A stretch of 64,000 bases of DNA from Anaerolineae bacterium (GCA_027494015.1 JAOSJP010000001.1:751073-815072); one strand, 5' to 3'. Counted from the first letter of the stretch, positions 9,914-20,695 are shown. Notes: a model not told the origin generated them from the sequence alone. Numbers and translations: made by a program.

Positions 9914-12511
9914 TCAATTCCGGCGTGAGTCGCGTCGCGCCGAGCGGCGACCCGCCGGGGCCGCGCTTCGGCACGCCGCCCGGCCACCATGCCCACCGGT
10001 CGAGCAGGATCGTGATGGCGGGCACCAGCATGGTGCGCACCACGAACGTATCGATCAGGATGCCGACCGCCACCGCGAAGCCCAGCTCGATCAGCCCCTT
10101 AATCTCGCCCGCCATCATGGCCCGCAAACGTCCCGGCCAGGATCACACCGGCCGACGTGATGATCGCGCCCGTGGCCGCGACGGCGATGTGCACGCCCTC
10201 GCGAATCCCATGATTGCCGACTTCTTCCTTCACGCGTCCGATCAGAAAATGCTGTAATCCACGCCCAGGCCGACCAGCATCACGAACACGAAGAACGGCA
10301 CGTACCACGTCAGACCCTCGACCCCAGCCAGGCTTTCACGACCACGTTGGTCAGCCCCAGCGTGAATGTGAAGCTGAGCACCACCGTCGCGATGAGGTAC
10401 AGTGGGGCAACCACGCTGCGCAGCATGATCAGCAGCACGACGAAGATCCCCAGCAGCACAAACCCAATCGCGCGCAGCAGGTCGCGGTTCATCGTGTCGC
10501 GAATGTCGGCGTGATCGCCCAGCCGCCGCTCACCACGGCTTCCCACCATCCCGGTAATCCGCGAGCACCGACCGGATGGCCGTCACCGTGTCCATCGCCT
10601 CGTAGCTGTCCGCGCTGCCCGACAACACGATGTCCAGCTTGAAGGCCGTGCCCTCGTTGGCGAGATACGTCGCCGCGAGCTGGCCCAGCACGCCGCCGCC
10701 ATCGCCCAGCAGTTGGCTCAACAGCCCGGCCAGCTCCAGCGGCAGCAGGTAGGATCCGCGACCGACCTGAAGCGCGCCGCCACCGCCTCGATCGCGGCGG
10801 CCGTGTCGTCCTGGCGCCATCAGTTGCAGCGGGCTCGCTAAAGCAGCTCGCGGAGGGTGGCCAAGTTCGGATCGTCCGCCACTTGGGGAACTGCGCGGCC
10901 AGCAGGCGATCGTCCCCCTCGACCCAGCTGCAGCGCTTCGAGCGCCTGCTGCGATCGATCGAGCCAGCGTCCTGCGGCCGCCCATCATGCCCAGCGCGCC
11001 ATGCAACGAAGCTGGCGCAGGTCGACGCGCAGCAGCCCGGCCATACGCGCGGTCCGCCTGCCCAACGGCGTGTTCATCCCGCGCACGTCTTCCACCCCGT
11101 CCAGGGCGCCCAGCTCGCCGGTCAGCCGCACGATGTCCCCCCGCGACCGTTCTGCGGATCGCGCCCGGTCACGACCACCGTCAGCGGGAGTAACGTTGCC
11201 AGCGCCCATCGTGTCCTGCATCAGACGGTAGCCCACCACCGAGTCCTTGTCCGGACGGCATATCGCCCAACAGGTCGTAACTGACGCGCTGGGTGATGCC
11301 TACACGGCCAGGGGCAGCATGATCGCGCTGATGACGAGCACCGTCACCAGCGGGCGGGCGCTGACGAACTGGGAGGTGGCCGCGTAGAAGCGCCCGGTGG
11401 CGCGGTGCATGGCCTGGCGCGGCCAGAAGGCGCGCTCGCCCAGCGTCGCCAGCAAGGCGGGCACGAACGTCAGCCCGGCTAATAGCGACAGCACGATGCC
11501 GATCGCCAGCGCGGGACCGCTGGTGTTGAAGACGCCCATCTCGGCGAACACCATCGCCATGAAGCCGACGAAGATCGTGCCCGCGCTGCTGGTGATCGTC
11601 TCACCCACGCGCCCCACGGTCTCGCTGGTGGCGTGCTCCACGTCGCGGTGATGGGCCATTTCCTCGCGAAAGCGGCTGATCAGGAACAGGCAGTAGTCGG
11701 TCCCCGCGCCGTACATCACGACGACCATCATCACGTTGGCGTAGGAGGTGATCGTCATGACGTGGTCGCCCAGGTAGGCCACGATGCCCCGCGCGATCAG
11801 GTACGCCACTGTCACCGCGGACAGCGGCACCAGCGGGCTGACCGGCGAGCGGTAGATCGCCAGCAGCAGCACGATGACCAGCACAATCGTCACCCAGATC
11901 GTCCGGTCCACGCTGGTCATTATCGACTCGGTCGTGTTGTTGACGATCGGCGCCTCGCCCGTCTGGTAGGTGTTCATCCCGTCGGGGCGGTTTTGGGCCA
12001 GCCACGCGTCGATGGCCTGCAGCGTGTCGGTCGTGGCGTCTTCGGGATTGCTGGTCGTCAGGCTGACGCGCACGATCGCCACGTCGTTGTCGGGCGACAC
12101 CATCAGGCCAATCGTCGCGGGCGACAGGGTGGGCGCCATCACGCTCAGGATGTTGTCCGGCCCGGCATCGCTGCGCAGCCACGCGACCAGCTCATCGATG
12201 AAGCGGCCCGTGGGCGTGTCGATCCGGTCGGCAAATGTCTCCGCCCCGGTGTTCAGCACGCCGCCCGCCGCCCGCGCATCGATCACGATTGCGGTGCTGC
12301 CCGGCGCGTAGCTGTCCGGGAACGTCGTCCGGTACACCTCGTTGGCGTGGGCAAACGGGGCGTCATCCGGTAAGAAATCCGCCTGGTCGGAGCTGGCCAC
12401 CTGGTCGATGTTGGGCGCCAGGACGGTGATCACCACTGCCGCCAGCATCCACGCCAGGATGATCGGATAGCGGTACCGCGTCGCGAAATAACCGATCCGT
12501 TCGAACATCAC
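9914..12511 (-). CDS. MMPL/RND-superfamily transporter (frameshifted 3' half)
   Basis: Large inner-membrane exporter of the MMPL family, usually moving lipids or drugs by proton motive force. The first 400 residues (from 12511) are intact: an N-terminal helix near residues 15-32, an extracytoplasmic domain, then a helix bundle with the family motif GAGTDYCLFLISRFREE. The rest is spread over frames at about 10985-11240, 10530-11006, 10310-10549 and 9914-10127, including two more helix-rich blocks. Start is ATG at 12511, overlapping the TGA of the upstream tetR gene in TGATG, so the pair is translationally linked. A TGA at 9914-9916 is the likeliest end but uncertain. Confidence 0.82.
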
Positions 12512-13133
12512 GATCCGTCCTCACTGTTGGTGTCGAATGCCGCTGCAGCGCGCGCGGGTATTCCAACCCGCGGCTGACGATCTCCTGTATCATCGCGGCC
12601 AGCGCCGGGGCGGAATAGCCGGTGTCGGATTCCAGCCACCAGCCCAGCGTCTGGATCAGGATGCCGGTGACAACCTGGGCGCGGACATCGGGGGGAAAGG
12701 GGCTGCGCTGGTTGCCCGGCTCGAACTCGTCGATGGTGCGCTCGACGAGATCGACCATGTACTGGCGGCCAAACGCGTTGAGCTGCGACGAAGCCGCGCC
12801 GCCGACCATGATCAGCATGAACGCCCGGTTGTCCGCCGCCCAGTTGAGCACGCGCTCCAGGCTCTGGCGCACCCACGCCTCGCGCGAGGTGGCGACTCGC
12901 CCGCCCTGGAAGATCTCTTCGGCCAGGGCATCGAAGCCGCTCACCATCAACTGCCGGACGCAGTCTTCCTTGTTGGCGAAGTGCTTGTAAAACGTGGCCC
13001 GGCTGACGTTGGCGCGCTCGGTGATGTCGAGGATATCGACGTGGTTATAGCCCTTCTCGATGATCACTTCGCGGGCCGCGGCTAGCATCGCGCCGCGTGT
13101 GGCGGCTTTGCGTTGTTGGTGCCGGTTAGCCAT
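12508..13133 (-). CDS. TetR/AcrR-family repressor
   Basis: One-domain regulator of about 208 residues. The N-terminal helix-turn-helix is clear (residues 10-56: AAREVIIEKG, then ITERANVSRATFYKHFANKED). The C-terminal ligand domain ends in QTLGWWLES. One base is probably missing near 12550: the corrected frame ends at TGA 12508-12510, overlapping the MMPL start, while the uncorrected frame runs 150 bases into the transporter. It most likely represses itself and the MMPL gene through the inverted repeat at 13159-13173. Confidence 0.88.
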
Positions 13134-13158
13134 GTTAATCGACGATCCGTATAAGAGT

Positions 13159-13203
13159 AGACGCGAAGTCTAGTATTTTAGTGCGGTCCGCGGCGTTGTC
13201 AAG
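13159..13203 (-). promoter_or_regulatory. tetR-MMPL promoter with inverted-repeat operator
   Basis: On the minus strand, TTGACA (13198-13203), a 16-base spacer and TAAAAT (13176-13181) form a near-consensus sigma-70 promoter. Directly downstream, 13159-13173 reads TAGACTTCGCGTCTA, two 5-base arms around a 5-base centre, lying between the -10 box and the regulator start at 13133. The placement fits autorepression. Confidence 0.75.
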
Positions 13204-13293
13204 CCGCAATTGACCGGCCCTCCGCCAGCGGATAGAATGAAGCTGAAGGCGGGGCTTCCCATTCACCCACGGAAAGAGCGCACCAAAACACGC

Positions 13294-14084
13294 ATGGCAA
13301 GGCGACACTGGAACAAGGTTTTTGTCACCGGCGGGACGAGCTTCATCGGTCTGCGCACGGTGGCGGCCCTGATCGACGCGGGCGCCGACGTGACCGTGCT
13401 GGTTCGCCCCGATCACGAGGACCGGCTGGGTCCGCTGCGCCGCCATATCCGGCTGGTGAGCGGCGACGTGTGGAACGTCGCCAGCCTCAAGGGGAGGTCG
13501 CGCGGGCACGGCGTGGTGGTTCACCTGGTGGGCAGCGTGCGCGCCCAGCCGGAGCGCGGCCTGACGTTCCAGCAGCTCAACCTGGTATCAGCCCGCAACG
13601 CGATCAGCATGGCGGTCAGCGATGGCGTGCCGTACTTCATCCTGTTGAGCGCGGCCCACAAACCGGCGGGCGTGTCTTACGAATACCTGCGCAGCAAGCG
13701 CGAAGCGGAAGAATATCTGCGTAACAGCGGGCTGCGCTGGGGATCGTCCGCGCGCCGATGGTCTTCGACCGGACGCAGCGCGGCGGCCCGTTTTTCGCGA
13801 TGCTGTCGGCGATTGGCGGGCTGCCGGTTCTGCGCGTGCTGTTCGGACGGCGCGCGCCGCTGCCGGTGGACATCGCCGCGCGCGGCATCAGCCAGATCGC
13901 CCTGCAGGACGATCTGCCGCGGGGCCGGATCTACTACGCGGGCGATTTGCGCCGCCTGGGGCGCCCGCCCAAGATCAAGGCCGCGCCGGAGCCGGTCCCG
14001 GTGGGGACATCCGGCCCAACCGGCGGCGAAACGGAAGACGTGCCCTTTGGCTGGCTGCCAGAGCCACCCCCCAGCGACGACTGA
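13294..14084 (+). CDS. NAD(P)-dependent epimerase/NmrA-like protein (one frameshift)
   Basis: Short-chain-dehydrogenase-like Rossmann protein of about 263 residues. The dinucleotide loop is VTGGTSFIG at residues 9-17, followed by an acidic-basic 'VLVRPDHED' end of strand 2 and the YEYLRSK active-site-like segment. The frame shifts near 13740; the second half continues as IVRAPMVFDRTQ to a TGA at 14082-14084. The ATG at 13294 is preceded by GGAAAGAG. The family includes quinone-linked NDUFA9-like and nucleotide-sugar proteins; the substrate cannot be told from sequence. It is divergent from tetR, so its promoter overlaps the operator region. Confidence 0.75.
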
Positions 14085-14087
14085 CGC

Positions 14088-15315
14088 CTACAGCGGCGAC
14101 CCGGCCTGCTGCACGGCGGGCCGCGCTGCCCGGCGCGACAGCAGCCCGAACCCGGCCACGGCGATCCCACAGAAAACCATCGCGCCGTACCATGTCGCCA
14201 CGGGCGCGATGTTGTCGTTGAGCAGCCCGCCCACCACCGGCCCGATCCCCGATCCGACGCGGAACGACAGGCTGAACACGCCCATATACCGGGCGCGCAT
14301 GTGGGGCGGGGCGATGTTGGCGACCAGGGCGGTCGCGGTGGGCACCAGCAGCAGCTCGCCGACCGTGAATACGACCATCCCGCCCAGGAACGCCGCGAAC
14401 CCCTGGCTGATCGCGAAGACGCCCAGGCCCACCGCCTGGAACACGGCCCCGGCGGTGATCGCGTGCAGGGGCGCGTGGCGGGTGCTGATGCGCGTCACGG
14501 CGTACTGGAAGAACACCACCATCAGCGCGTTGACGCCGATGATCAGGCCGAAGCGGTTCTCGGAGATGGCGTAATTCTCTTTGACGTACACGCCCAGCAG
14601 GACGAACACCATCGAGTTGGCGATCTGGATCAGGATGTACAGCCCCCAGATCATCAGGAAGGAACGGTCGCGCAGCAGCGGGCCATAGCCCAGCCCCCCG
14701 CCCCCGCTGGCAGGCCGGTCGCGAACCCGACCTCCTCGCCTTCCTGGGCAGCGTCTCGGCGATCATGGCGCTGACGAACAGAGCCAGCACCATCTGCACG
14801 CCCGCCGCGAGGAAATAGGTCAACTCGTAAGCCACCGCCACCAGGAACCCACCCAGCGCCGGACCGACCGCGATCCCCAGGTTGTCGCCCATGCGCAGGA
14901 GGGCGTACATCGCCGCCCGGCGCTCGGCGGACACCATGTCGGCCACCATCGCGTAACTGCCGATGCGAAAGATCGCGTTGACCACGCCGTACAGCGGCAG
15001 CAGCACCGCCCACTGCGGATAGGTTCCGGCCTGGCTCATCGCCACCAGCACGGCGCTGCTCGACAGCAGCCCGACGACCATCAGCCATTTGCGGCCAAAG
15101 CGGTCCATCAGCGGGCTGATCAGCGTCGTGGCGGCAAACCCGGCGATCGACTGCAGCGTGAACAGGAAGGTGATCTGGCTGAGGGGGATGTCCAACTGCT
15201 CGCGGATGAAGATCGTGAGAAACGGCCAGACCAGCGCCTGCCCGGTGCTGCTGAGCAGCGTCCCGGCGAACAACAGCCAGATCTGAGGCGGCAAGGTGCG
15301 CAGACGTGCGAACAC
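14088..15315 (-). CDS. MFS transporter (one frameshift)
   Basis: About 408 residues and 12 predicted helices in two six-helix halves. The first half has the loop 2-3 motif near DRFGRKWLMV, typical of drug/proton antiporter-like MFS proteins, and GPALGGFL in helix 5. The frame shifts near 14700-14750 and resumes at MIWGLYILIQ in the C-terminal half, which ends at TAG 14088-14090. Start is GTG at 15315 with AAGGA 10 bases upstream. The substrate is unknown. Its 3' end abuts the convergent epimerase-like gene. Confidence 0.83.
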
Positions 15316-15351
15316 GGATCCCGTTCCTTATCGGTGACAGCCGCAACAAAC

Positions 15352-15372
15352 AGGGGCGCGCTCGACGCCCCC
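15352..15372 (-). terminator. Probable terminator after pdxT
   Basis: On the minus strand a GGGGCG...CGCCCC stem with a short loop is followed by TGTTTGTTG, 30 bases past the pdxT stop. The T-run is imperfect. Confidence 0.5.
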
Positions 15373-15399
15373 GGGTGCACTCGGCGGAGAATTATCGCC

Positions 15400-15973
15400 T
15401 TAATCGATGAGGCCCGCCACTTCGCGCAGGAAATAGCGATGGAAGCGGCTGTCCGGCGTCAGTTCCGGGTGGAAGGCCGTGGCCAGCCAGTGTCCCTGGC
15501 GAACAGCGACGACCGCGCCATCTTCCAGCCGCGAGAGGATTTCCACGCCATCGCGCACGGCGGTCACCAGGGCGCGCGGATGAACACCGCGTGGAACGGT
15601 TGCGGCCCCAACTGCGGCACGTCCAGGTCGGTCTCGAAGCTGTCCACCGGCGGCCGAAGGCGTTGCGGTTAACGGTGATATCCATCACGCCGATCAGCGG
15701 CTGGTCGCGCCCGATGTCCTTCGCCAGCATGATCATCCCGGCGCAGGTGCCCCACACGGGCCGGGCGGCGGCGAAGGCGCGCAGCGGCTCCAGCAGGCGG
15801 TAGGTCACGGCCAGCTTGCCGATGGTCGTGCTCTCGCCGCCGGGGATGATCAGGGCGTCCACACCTTCCAGGTGTTCCGGCAGGCGCACCTCGACCGCGT
15901 TGGCGCCCAGCGCATGCAGCGTTTTTTCATGTTCGATAAAGGCGCCTTGCAGCGCCAGCACGCCAATGTTCAT
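15400..15973 (-). CDS. pdxT: Pyridoxal 5'-phosphate synthase glutaminase subunit PdxT (frameshifted)
   Basis: Hydrolyses glutamine and channels ammonia to PdxS for PLP synthesis. The opening [12 protein letters not shown], the PGGESTT loop, the nucleophile Cys in WGTCAGM and the C-terminal catalytic His-Glu in [10 protein letters not shown] are all present at the usual spacing for the about 190-residue family. One or more base errors near 15655 and 15565 split the frame; the correct frame ends ...REVAGLID and TAA at 15400-15402. Start ATG is at 15973. PdxS is not in this window, which is unusual because pdxS and pdxT are commonly adjacent. Confidence 0.88.
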
Positions 15974-16117
15974 CGTCTTCAGTCTGCTCCGGTGATGGTG
16001 ATCGGCCATGTCCTATTCGACTCTAGCGCCCGGCGCGGACGCTGACAAGCCCACTTGGTCCCGGTTGGCTCTATGCGGTTGGGGCTGTGAGAGGGGATGC
16101 GGCAGACTATAGAACAG

Positions 16118-16145
16118 CACGCCCGGCAGCGGAGGCCGGGCGCGT
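16118..16145 (-). terminator. Possible terminator hairpin after the small dimeric-barrel gene
   Basis: Minus strand: CGCGCCCGGC and GCCGGGCGTG arms around a 7-base loop, followed by CTGTTCTAT, 16 bases after the stop at 16161. The stem is strong but the T-run weak. Confidence 0.4.
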
Positions 16146-16160
16146 GTGGTGAGGAACGAG

Positions 16161-16441
16161 TTACCGGTTCTGGATCACGTGACCGTCGTGCCATTCCGGC
16201 TCGGCGACCAGGAACTGCATCATTTCGAGGAAGCTCTGGTGCTGTTCGGGGCTGTTGGCGTTGGCGCGATAGATTTCCTCGTTCTCGGCCACGACAACCA
16301 GGTAAAGCTCATTGGGGTCGGCATCCATCTGGAATACGTGCAGGGCGACCAGGCCGGACCGTCCTCCTGTTGGTCGCCCCAGCGAATAAGACCTTCCACC
16401 GCGCCGGGCTTGACGCGCATGCGAGCAATGGTTCCGTACAT
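16161..16441 (-). CDS. Small monooxygenase-like (dimeric alpha-beta barrel) protein
   Basis: About 92 residues after repair of one frameshift near 16360. It begins MYGTIARMRVKPGAVEGL and continues in the next frame as VALHVFQMDADPNEL, then VVVAENEEIYRANA, ending HVIQNR at TAA 16161-16163. Pattern and length match antibiotic-biosynthesis-monooxygenase-type single-domain proteins. The function is unknown. ATG 16441 follows AAAGGAG at ideal spacing. Confidence 0.7.
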
Positions 16442-16491
16442 GGTTGGCTCCTTTGCAGGGCTATGATGACCACGGCTTTGTAAGTTACATC

Positions 16492-16518
16492 GTATTACTA
16501 AAACAAATGCGGAGTCAA
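16492..16518 (-). promoter_or_regulatory. Possible promoter of the small dimeric-barrel gene
   Basis: Minus strand TTGACT (16513-16518), 15-base spacer, TAATAC (16492-16497). The spacer is short for a sigma-70 promoter. Confidence 0.35.
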
Positions 16519-16647
16519 CCTGTTCGTGGCGGGGACATCCCGCGCGCCAGCCTGAACACCGGTTTTTGCGAGACGTCCCCCCTGCGGGGACAATCTTTGG
16601 GAAGGTGCTCAACCGAGCGATGGAAGAGGGTCGAGACACGACGAGTC

Positions 16648-17187
16648 ATGAAAATCCTGGCAATCGAGCACGAGTTGCCCGGCGCCACGCCGGACCAGTT
16701 CACGCCCGACCTCAAGCGGGCTGAAGCCGCGCGCGTGTGGGAACTCTACCAGGCGGGGATCATCCGCGAGATCTATTTTCGCGCTGACCGTTCCGAGGCG
16801 GTGCTGGTCCTTGAGTGTGCCACCGCCGAGGAGGCCGGGCACGTGCTGGCAACGCTGCCCCTGGTGGCGGCCCACCTGATCGCGTTCGAGCTCATCCCGC
16901 TGGCGCCCTATCCGGGGTTCAGCCGGTTGTTCTCCGGCGGCGAAACCCCTGACCCGGCACGAGGCGCGTTCCGCGCCACCCCCGTACCGCCTGACCTACT
17001 GGTGGCAGCCCACCTGGAAAAACGCAGCGCGGTGCGAAGCAATCACAAGGCACCGCTGACCACGCATTCAAAGGGCCCCATACCCCCACAACCAAAGCGA
17101 CCAGGGCGTGGTGCTCAACACCGCAACCACGACGCGATCCAGGGTGAAACAGAGCATACGGAGAGAGCATCGGCGATGTCGCAGTAG
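16648..17187 (+). CDS. Muconolactone-isomerase-like small protein, 3' end doubtful
   Basis: Residues 1-92 (MKILAIEHELPGATPDQF to the PYPGFSRLF segment) fit the muconolactone isomerase/YciI-like dimeric barrel, with a LATLPLVAAHLIAFELIPLA core typical of that family. Family members end about there. The remaining 85 residues are Pro/Arg/His-rich and without pattern, so the true stop has probably been lost to a base error near 16930-16960. Start ATG at 16648; the frame is open upstream but has no ribosome-binding site there. Confidence 0.6.
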   Translation: MKILAIEHELPGATPDQFTPDLKRAEAARVWELYQAGIIREIYFRADRSEAVLVLECATAEEAGHVLATLPLVAAHLIAFELIPLAPYPGFSRLFSGGETPDPARGAFRATPVPPDLLVAAHLEKRSAVRSNHKAPLTTHSKGPIPPQPKRPGRGAQHRNHDAIQGETEHTERASAMSQ

Positions 17188-17946
17188 CTGGCTTGACATT
17201 GCGCATTTGCACGGCGGTAGAGCAGATAGAGTCCCGGCAAGAGTGAGTAGGGCCACAAAGACGCATTCAATAATCTCCGACAAGTCGTGTCGCTCGCAGT
17301 TGGTTGATGCCAAACAGGCAAACAGGCCTAAGAACGCCACCGTGACCGGGGTGAACCCGGACCACTTCACGTATCCCACCGGCTCGATAGCTGTCAGCCA
17401 GCAAAACAAGGCGATCCCCAATCCGACCTGCGGTTTGATGAGCTACAAAGAACAGGCCAATCTGAGGCGTACAAGTCACGCCCAACAGGACAACCATTCG
17501 ATATTTCCGTTCAACAAGCCAGTGCGAAGTGGCGGCGCCATCAGGAACAGGCCAAGCTGGGCGGGTGTTGCCCCCATCCGAAAGGCCACATAGGAAACGG
17601 CACCTACCGCTATGACGAACGTAACCCGTCCGACCTGCTCGGGCATAAACGCAAAGGGGATGAACGGCACCAAGGTCCCTACAGGATTATTGAATGCCGT
17701 GACCGGTAGGGATTGTGACCGTGCACGAGAGCACGTGCCGCCGGGCGAAACGTATCCCAGTCCACAGCAGGGGGTAAATACAAAATCGCTGTAATCGATA
17801 AAACCATAGAAGTAGCAAGAACACGCACACTTGCCAGAGAGTCGTGGCACACACGGCTCTGGTATCCTATGAGGCTTTGCCACCGGTTGCATCTCACTTC
17901 TACCTAACGAGGAAAGAACTTCACTCCGCCCCAGACTGCGAAACAT
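17020..17946 (-). pseudogene. GT87/DUF2029-like polytopic membrane protein, heavily frameshifted
   Basis: Frames on the minus strand join into a hydrophobic protein. A first helix ITAILYLPPA leads to WDTFRPAARALVHGHNPY, the 'D.f..aa.all.G.nPY' start of GT87 (mannosyltransferase-like) membrane glycosyltransferases, followed by helices with IPFAFMP, QLGLFLMAPP and CLLAIEPVGY-like segments. At least five frame changes occur within 0.9 kb, more than in neighbouring genes, and the protein is short for the family (usually about 400). It is either a true remnant or the worst-read part of the contig. Confidence 0.5.
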
Positions 17947-18079
17947 TCTATTACAAACCAGCGGAGCAGACCAGTCACGGCGCCACCCCTGTGCTGCGCC
18001 TCAATTTGGCTTTTTTTCCGCCAGTTCGACTACACTGTGAACGGTTGCCACACACGCTTCAATAAAAGGATATTGTTCC

Positions 18080-19270
18080 GTGTCCGATCCGCTTCTGCGC
18101 TGGCGCGACCAGTTCCCGATCCTCGACCAGACAACCTACCTGATAAACAACTCCCTGGGAGCCATGCCGCGCGCCGTTTACGACAGCCTGCGCGAATACG
18201 CCGATACCTGGGCCGCGCGCGGCGTCCGGGCGTGGGGCGAGGGCTGGTGGGGATGAACATCGCGCTCGGCAACCAGATCGCGGGGATCATCGGCGCGCCG
18301 CCCAACACCGTCTCGATGCACCAGAACGTCTCCATCGCCCAGGGCATCCTGCTGTCGTGCTTCGACTTCGACGGCCCGCGCAACAAGGTCGTGATCGAGT
18401 CCGGCATCTTTCCCTCGGTGTATTACGTGCTGCGCGGGATGCTGCCGCCTCATGTCGAGCTGTGCATGATCGAGAGCGAGGACGGCGGCACAACCGTCCC
18501 GGTCGAGCGCATCATCGACGCCATCGACGAGCGCACGCTGCTGGTGCCGATCAGCCATGTGCTGTTCCGCAGCGCCTACATCCTGGACGTCAAGCCAATC
18601 ATCGAGAAGGCACACGCGGTCGGTGCGATCGTGATCCTGGATGGGTACCACGCGGCGGGCATCGTGCCGTTCGACGTGACCGATCTCAACGTGGATTTCT
18701 ACCTGGCGGGCGTGCTCAAATGGATGTGCGGCGGACCGGGCGGCGTGTTCCTCTACGCGCGCCCCGACTACCTCAAGACGATCCAGCCCGGCCTCACCGG
18801 CTGGATGGCCCACCAACGCCCGTTCGAGTTCGAGGTAGACGACATCGTGCTGCGCGAGGACGCGTTCCGCTTTCTGAACGGCACGCTGGCCATACCCAGC
18901 CTGTACGCCAATCGCCCCGGCGTGGAGATCATCGCGCAGGTTGGGGTGGAGGCCATTCGCGAAAAAATCGAAGCGGCAAACGGCGCTGTTGATCGCGCTG
19001 GCCGAAGAGGCCGGCTTCCCGGTCAGCTCGCCGCGCCAGCCGGACGAGCGCGGCGGCACCGTGACGGTCAACCCGCCGCACGCCTATGAAGTCTCGCGCG
19101 AGCTGCTGGCCCGCGATATCGCTGATCGACTACCGTCCCCAGGCGGGAATTCGCGTCTCGCCCCATTTTTACAACAGCGACGATGAGATTCGCCGGTGAT
19201 CGATGCCATCCGCGACATCCTCGATCCCGGCGCCTGGCAGCGGCACGGCGAACGGGCCTTCGTGACCTGA
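18080..19270 (+). CDS. Class V aminotransferase, kynureninase-like (frameshifted)
   Basis: PLP enzyme of about 396 residues. Start GTG 18080 with AAGGA at 18066-18070; the protein opens SDPLLRWRDQFPILDQTTYL, then NNSLGAMPRAV, the usual substrate-loop entry. The cofactor aspartate lies in ILDGYHAAG and the Schiff-base lysine in AGVLKWMCGGPGG, as in kynureninases. Frames shift near 18255, 18985 and 19130-19190; the last frame ends HGERAFVT at TGA 19268-19270. A cyclase of the kynurenine formamidase type follows 770 bases downstream on the same strand, which supports a tryptophan/kynurenine or related amide degradation role. Substrate not proven. Confidence 0.78.
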
Positions 19271-19288
19271 ACGGGGAATGACTCAACC

Positions 19289-20029
19289 ATGCAGCGCGCA
19301 ACTGACACCGTCCAGCGGATATGGACCGATCTCCGCGATCGGCGCCACCTCGAATCGTATGCCGTCGCCGCCGTCAGCATCGTGCTGGTGGTGCTCGGCC
19401 TGTTCGATGAGGTGTCGCCGGATCTGCAACTGACCGTGATCCTGGCCGCGCTGGCGCTGCTGGTCTTCAACATCACCGTGCCGGAACGGCTCTCGCGCCG
19501 ACCTGGATTCCGTGCTGCAAGATCGCAAGAGTTACGGGCACTTCCGCGATTTCATCCACGGGGCGCGCAGCCTGTCGATCTACGGCCCGACGGCGATCAC
19601 CGTCCTGCGCGAAGCGGCGAGCATCGAGCGCGAGGTGCTCGCCAAAGGCGGGACGGTGCGCGTCATCGTGCAAGATCCCGGCGATCCGGTCGCTGTCGCC
19701 AACCTGCACCGCCAGCTTGATGGCGAGAAATTCAACGTGGAGCACGATCTCAGACCTCGCTCGGCATCCTGAGCAACCTGGCGGGCAAACCCTTTCCCGG
19801 CCGTTTTGCCTACCGCCAGCTTTCCCACAGCCCGGGCTTCAGCCCGGTCATCGTACAACGCGATAAACACGATGACCAGCTTGTTGTCGAGTTTTACGGG
19901 TACAACAGCCAGGTCATCGACGACCGTATGCATATCGTGATTCACCGCCGTGAATCGCCGTATTGGTTCGGCTATTGGGCCGACCAATTTCGATACCATG
20001 TGGGATCGGGCGACAGCGCCCCAACATGA
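19289..20029 (+). CDS. Two-helix membrane protein with a cytosolic domain, unknown function
   Basis: About 246 residues after joining three frames (shifts near 19500 and 19755). Residues 1-22 are polar, then two adjacent helices (YAVAAVSIVLVVLGLF and LTVILAALALLVF) are followed by a soluble domain with GPTAITVLREAASIE and GGTVRVIVQDP. This alternation resembles phospholipase-D-like or DUF5919-type effector-associated domains, but I see no HKD motif, so no activity is claimed. It sits between the aminotransferase and the cyclase, 19 bases after the former, so it is probably co-transcribed. Confidence 0.6.
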
Positions 20030-20038
20030 GGAAACCGC

Positions 20039-20694
20039 ATGACGCACATCTACGATATCAGCCGCACGCTCTCACCGGCGCTTGCCGTGTGGCCGGGCGA
20101 TATGCCGTTCTCGTTCACGCACAGCCTCCGCCTGCGTGATGGCGCGGTTGTGAACCTGACGACAGCCGACTCTCCAGCGCCCACACCGGCAGCCACATCG
20201 ACGCCCCCTACCACGTCGTCGATGAACCGATCCACCCGGCCGATCTGTCGCTGGACCCCTACATCGGCCTGGCCCACGTCGTGACCATCGCGCGGCGCGA
20301 GGGGGCATCGTGCCGGGACGATTTCGCCGGGCGCGATCTGGCCGGGATGCAGCGCCTGCTCATCCACACCTGGGTGAGCGACCTCCCCGACGATCAGTGG
20401 CCGGATGGCTTCCCTATCCGACCGTTGAGCTGGCCGACTGGCTGGCCGCGCAGGGCGTCGTCCTGTTGGGTCTGGACAGCTCCTTCGGTCGATCACCAGG
20501 ACAGCCAGACGCTGCCCTGCCACCACCGGCTGTACGACCACGGCATTTTCAACCTGGAAAATGTGTGCCCGGCGGGGGTGCCGGACGGCATCTACGAGCT
20601 GATCGCGCTGCCGTTGAAGATCGCGGGCATCTGCGGCAGCCCGGTGCGCGCCATTCTCCGCACTCCATCGCCCCAGGCGGGAACAGGCATGTGA
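20039..20694 (+). CDS. Cyclase family protein, kynurenine formamidase-like (frameshifted)
   Basis: Metal-dependent amidohydrolase of the KynB/cyclase family, about 215 residues. It starts ATG 20039 after GAGGAAA, with the family opening YDISRTLSPALAVWPGD. The metal-binding motif HTGSHIDAPYH is read in the +1 frame near 20185-20215. Later segments (LLIHTWVSD, VVLLGLDSSFGDHQDS and CPAGVPDGIYELIALPLKI) complete the fold. Shifts fall near 20170, 20300, 20420 and 20485. With the kynureninase-like gene upstream it suggests N-formylkynurenine to kynurenine to anthranilate chemistry, though related cyclases act on other amides and esters. Confidence 0.78.
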
Positions 20695-20695
20695 T

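Noticed and set aside
12363..12507. Longer TetR protein overlapping the MMPL gene by 150 bases
   Set aside because: The extra residues are an out-of-frame reading of the MMPL N-terminus; a one-base repair near 12550 gives a normal TGATG overlap.
1..18950. A giant biological inverted duplication or transposon with long inverted ends
   Set aside because: Divergence is uniform over coding and non-coding bases with mostly indels, there is no central spacer, and no transposase is present.
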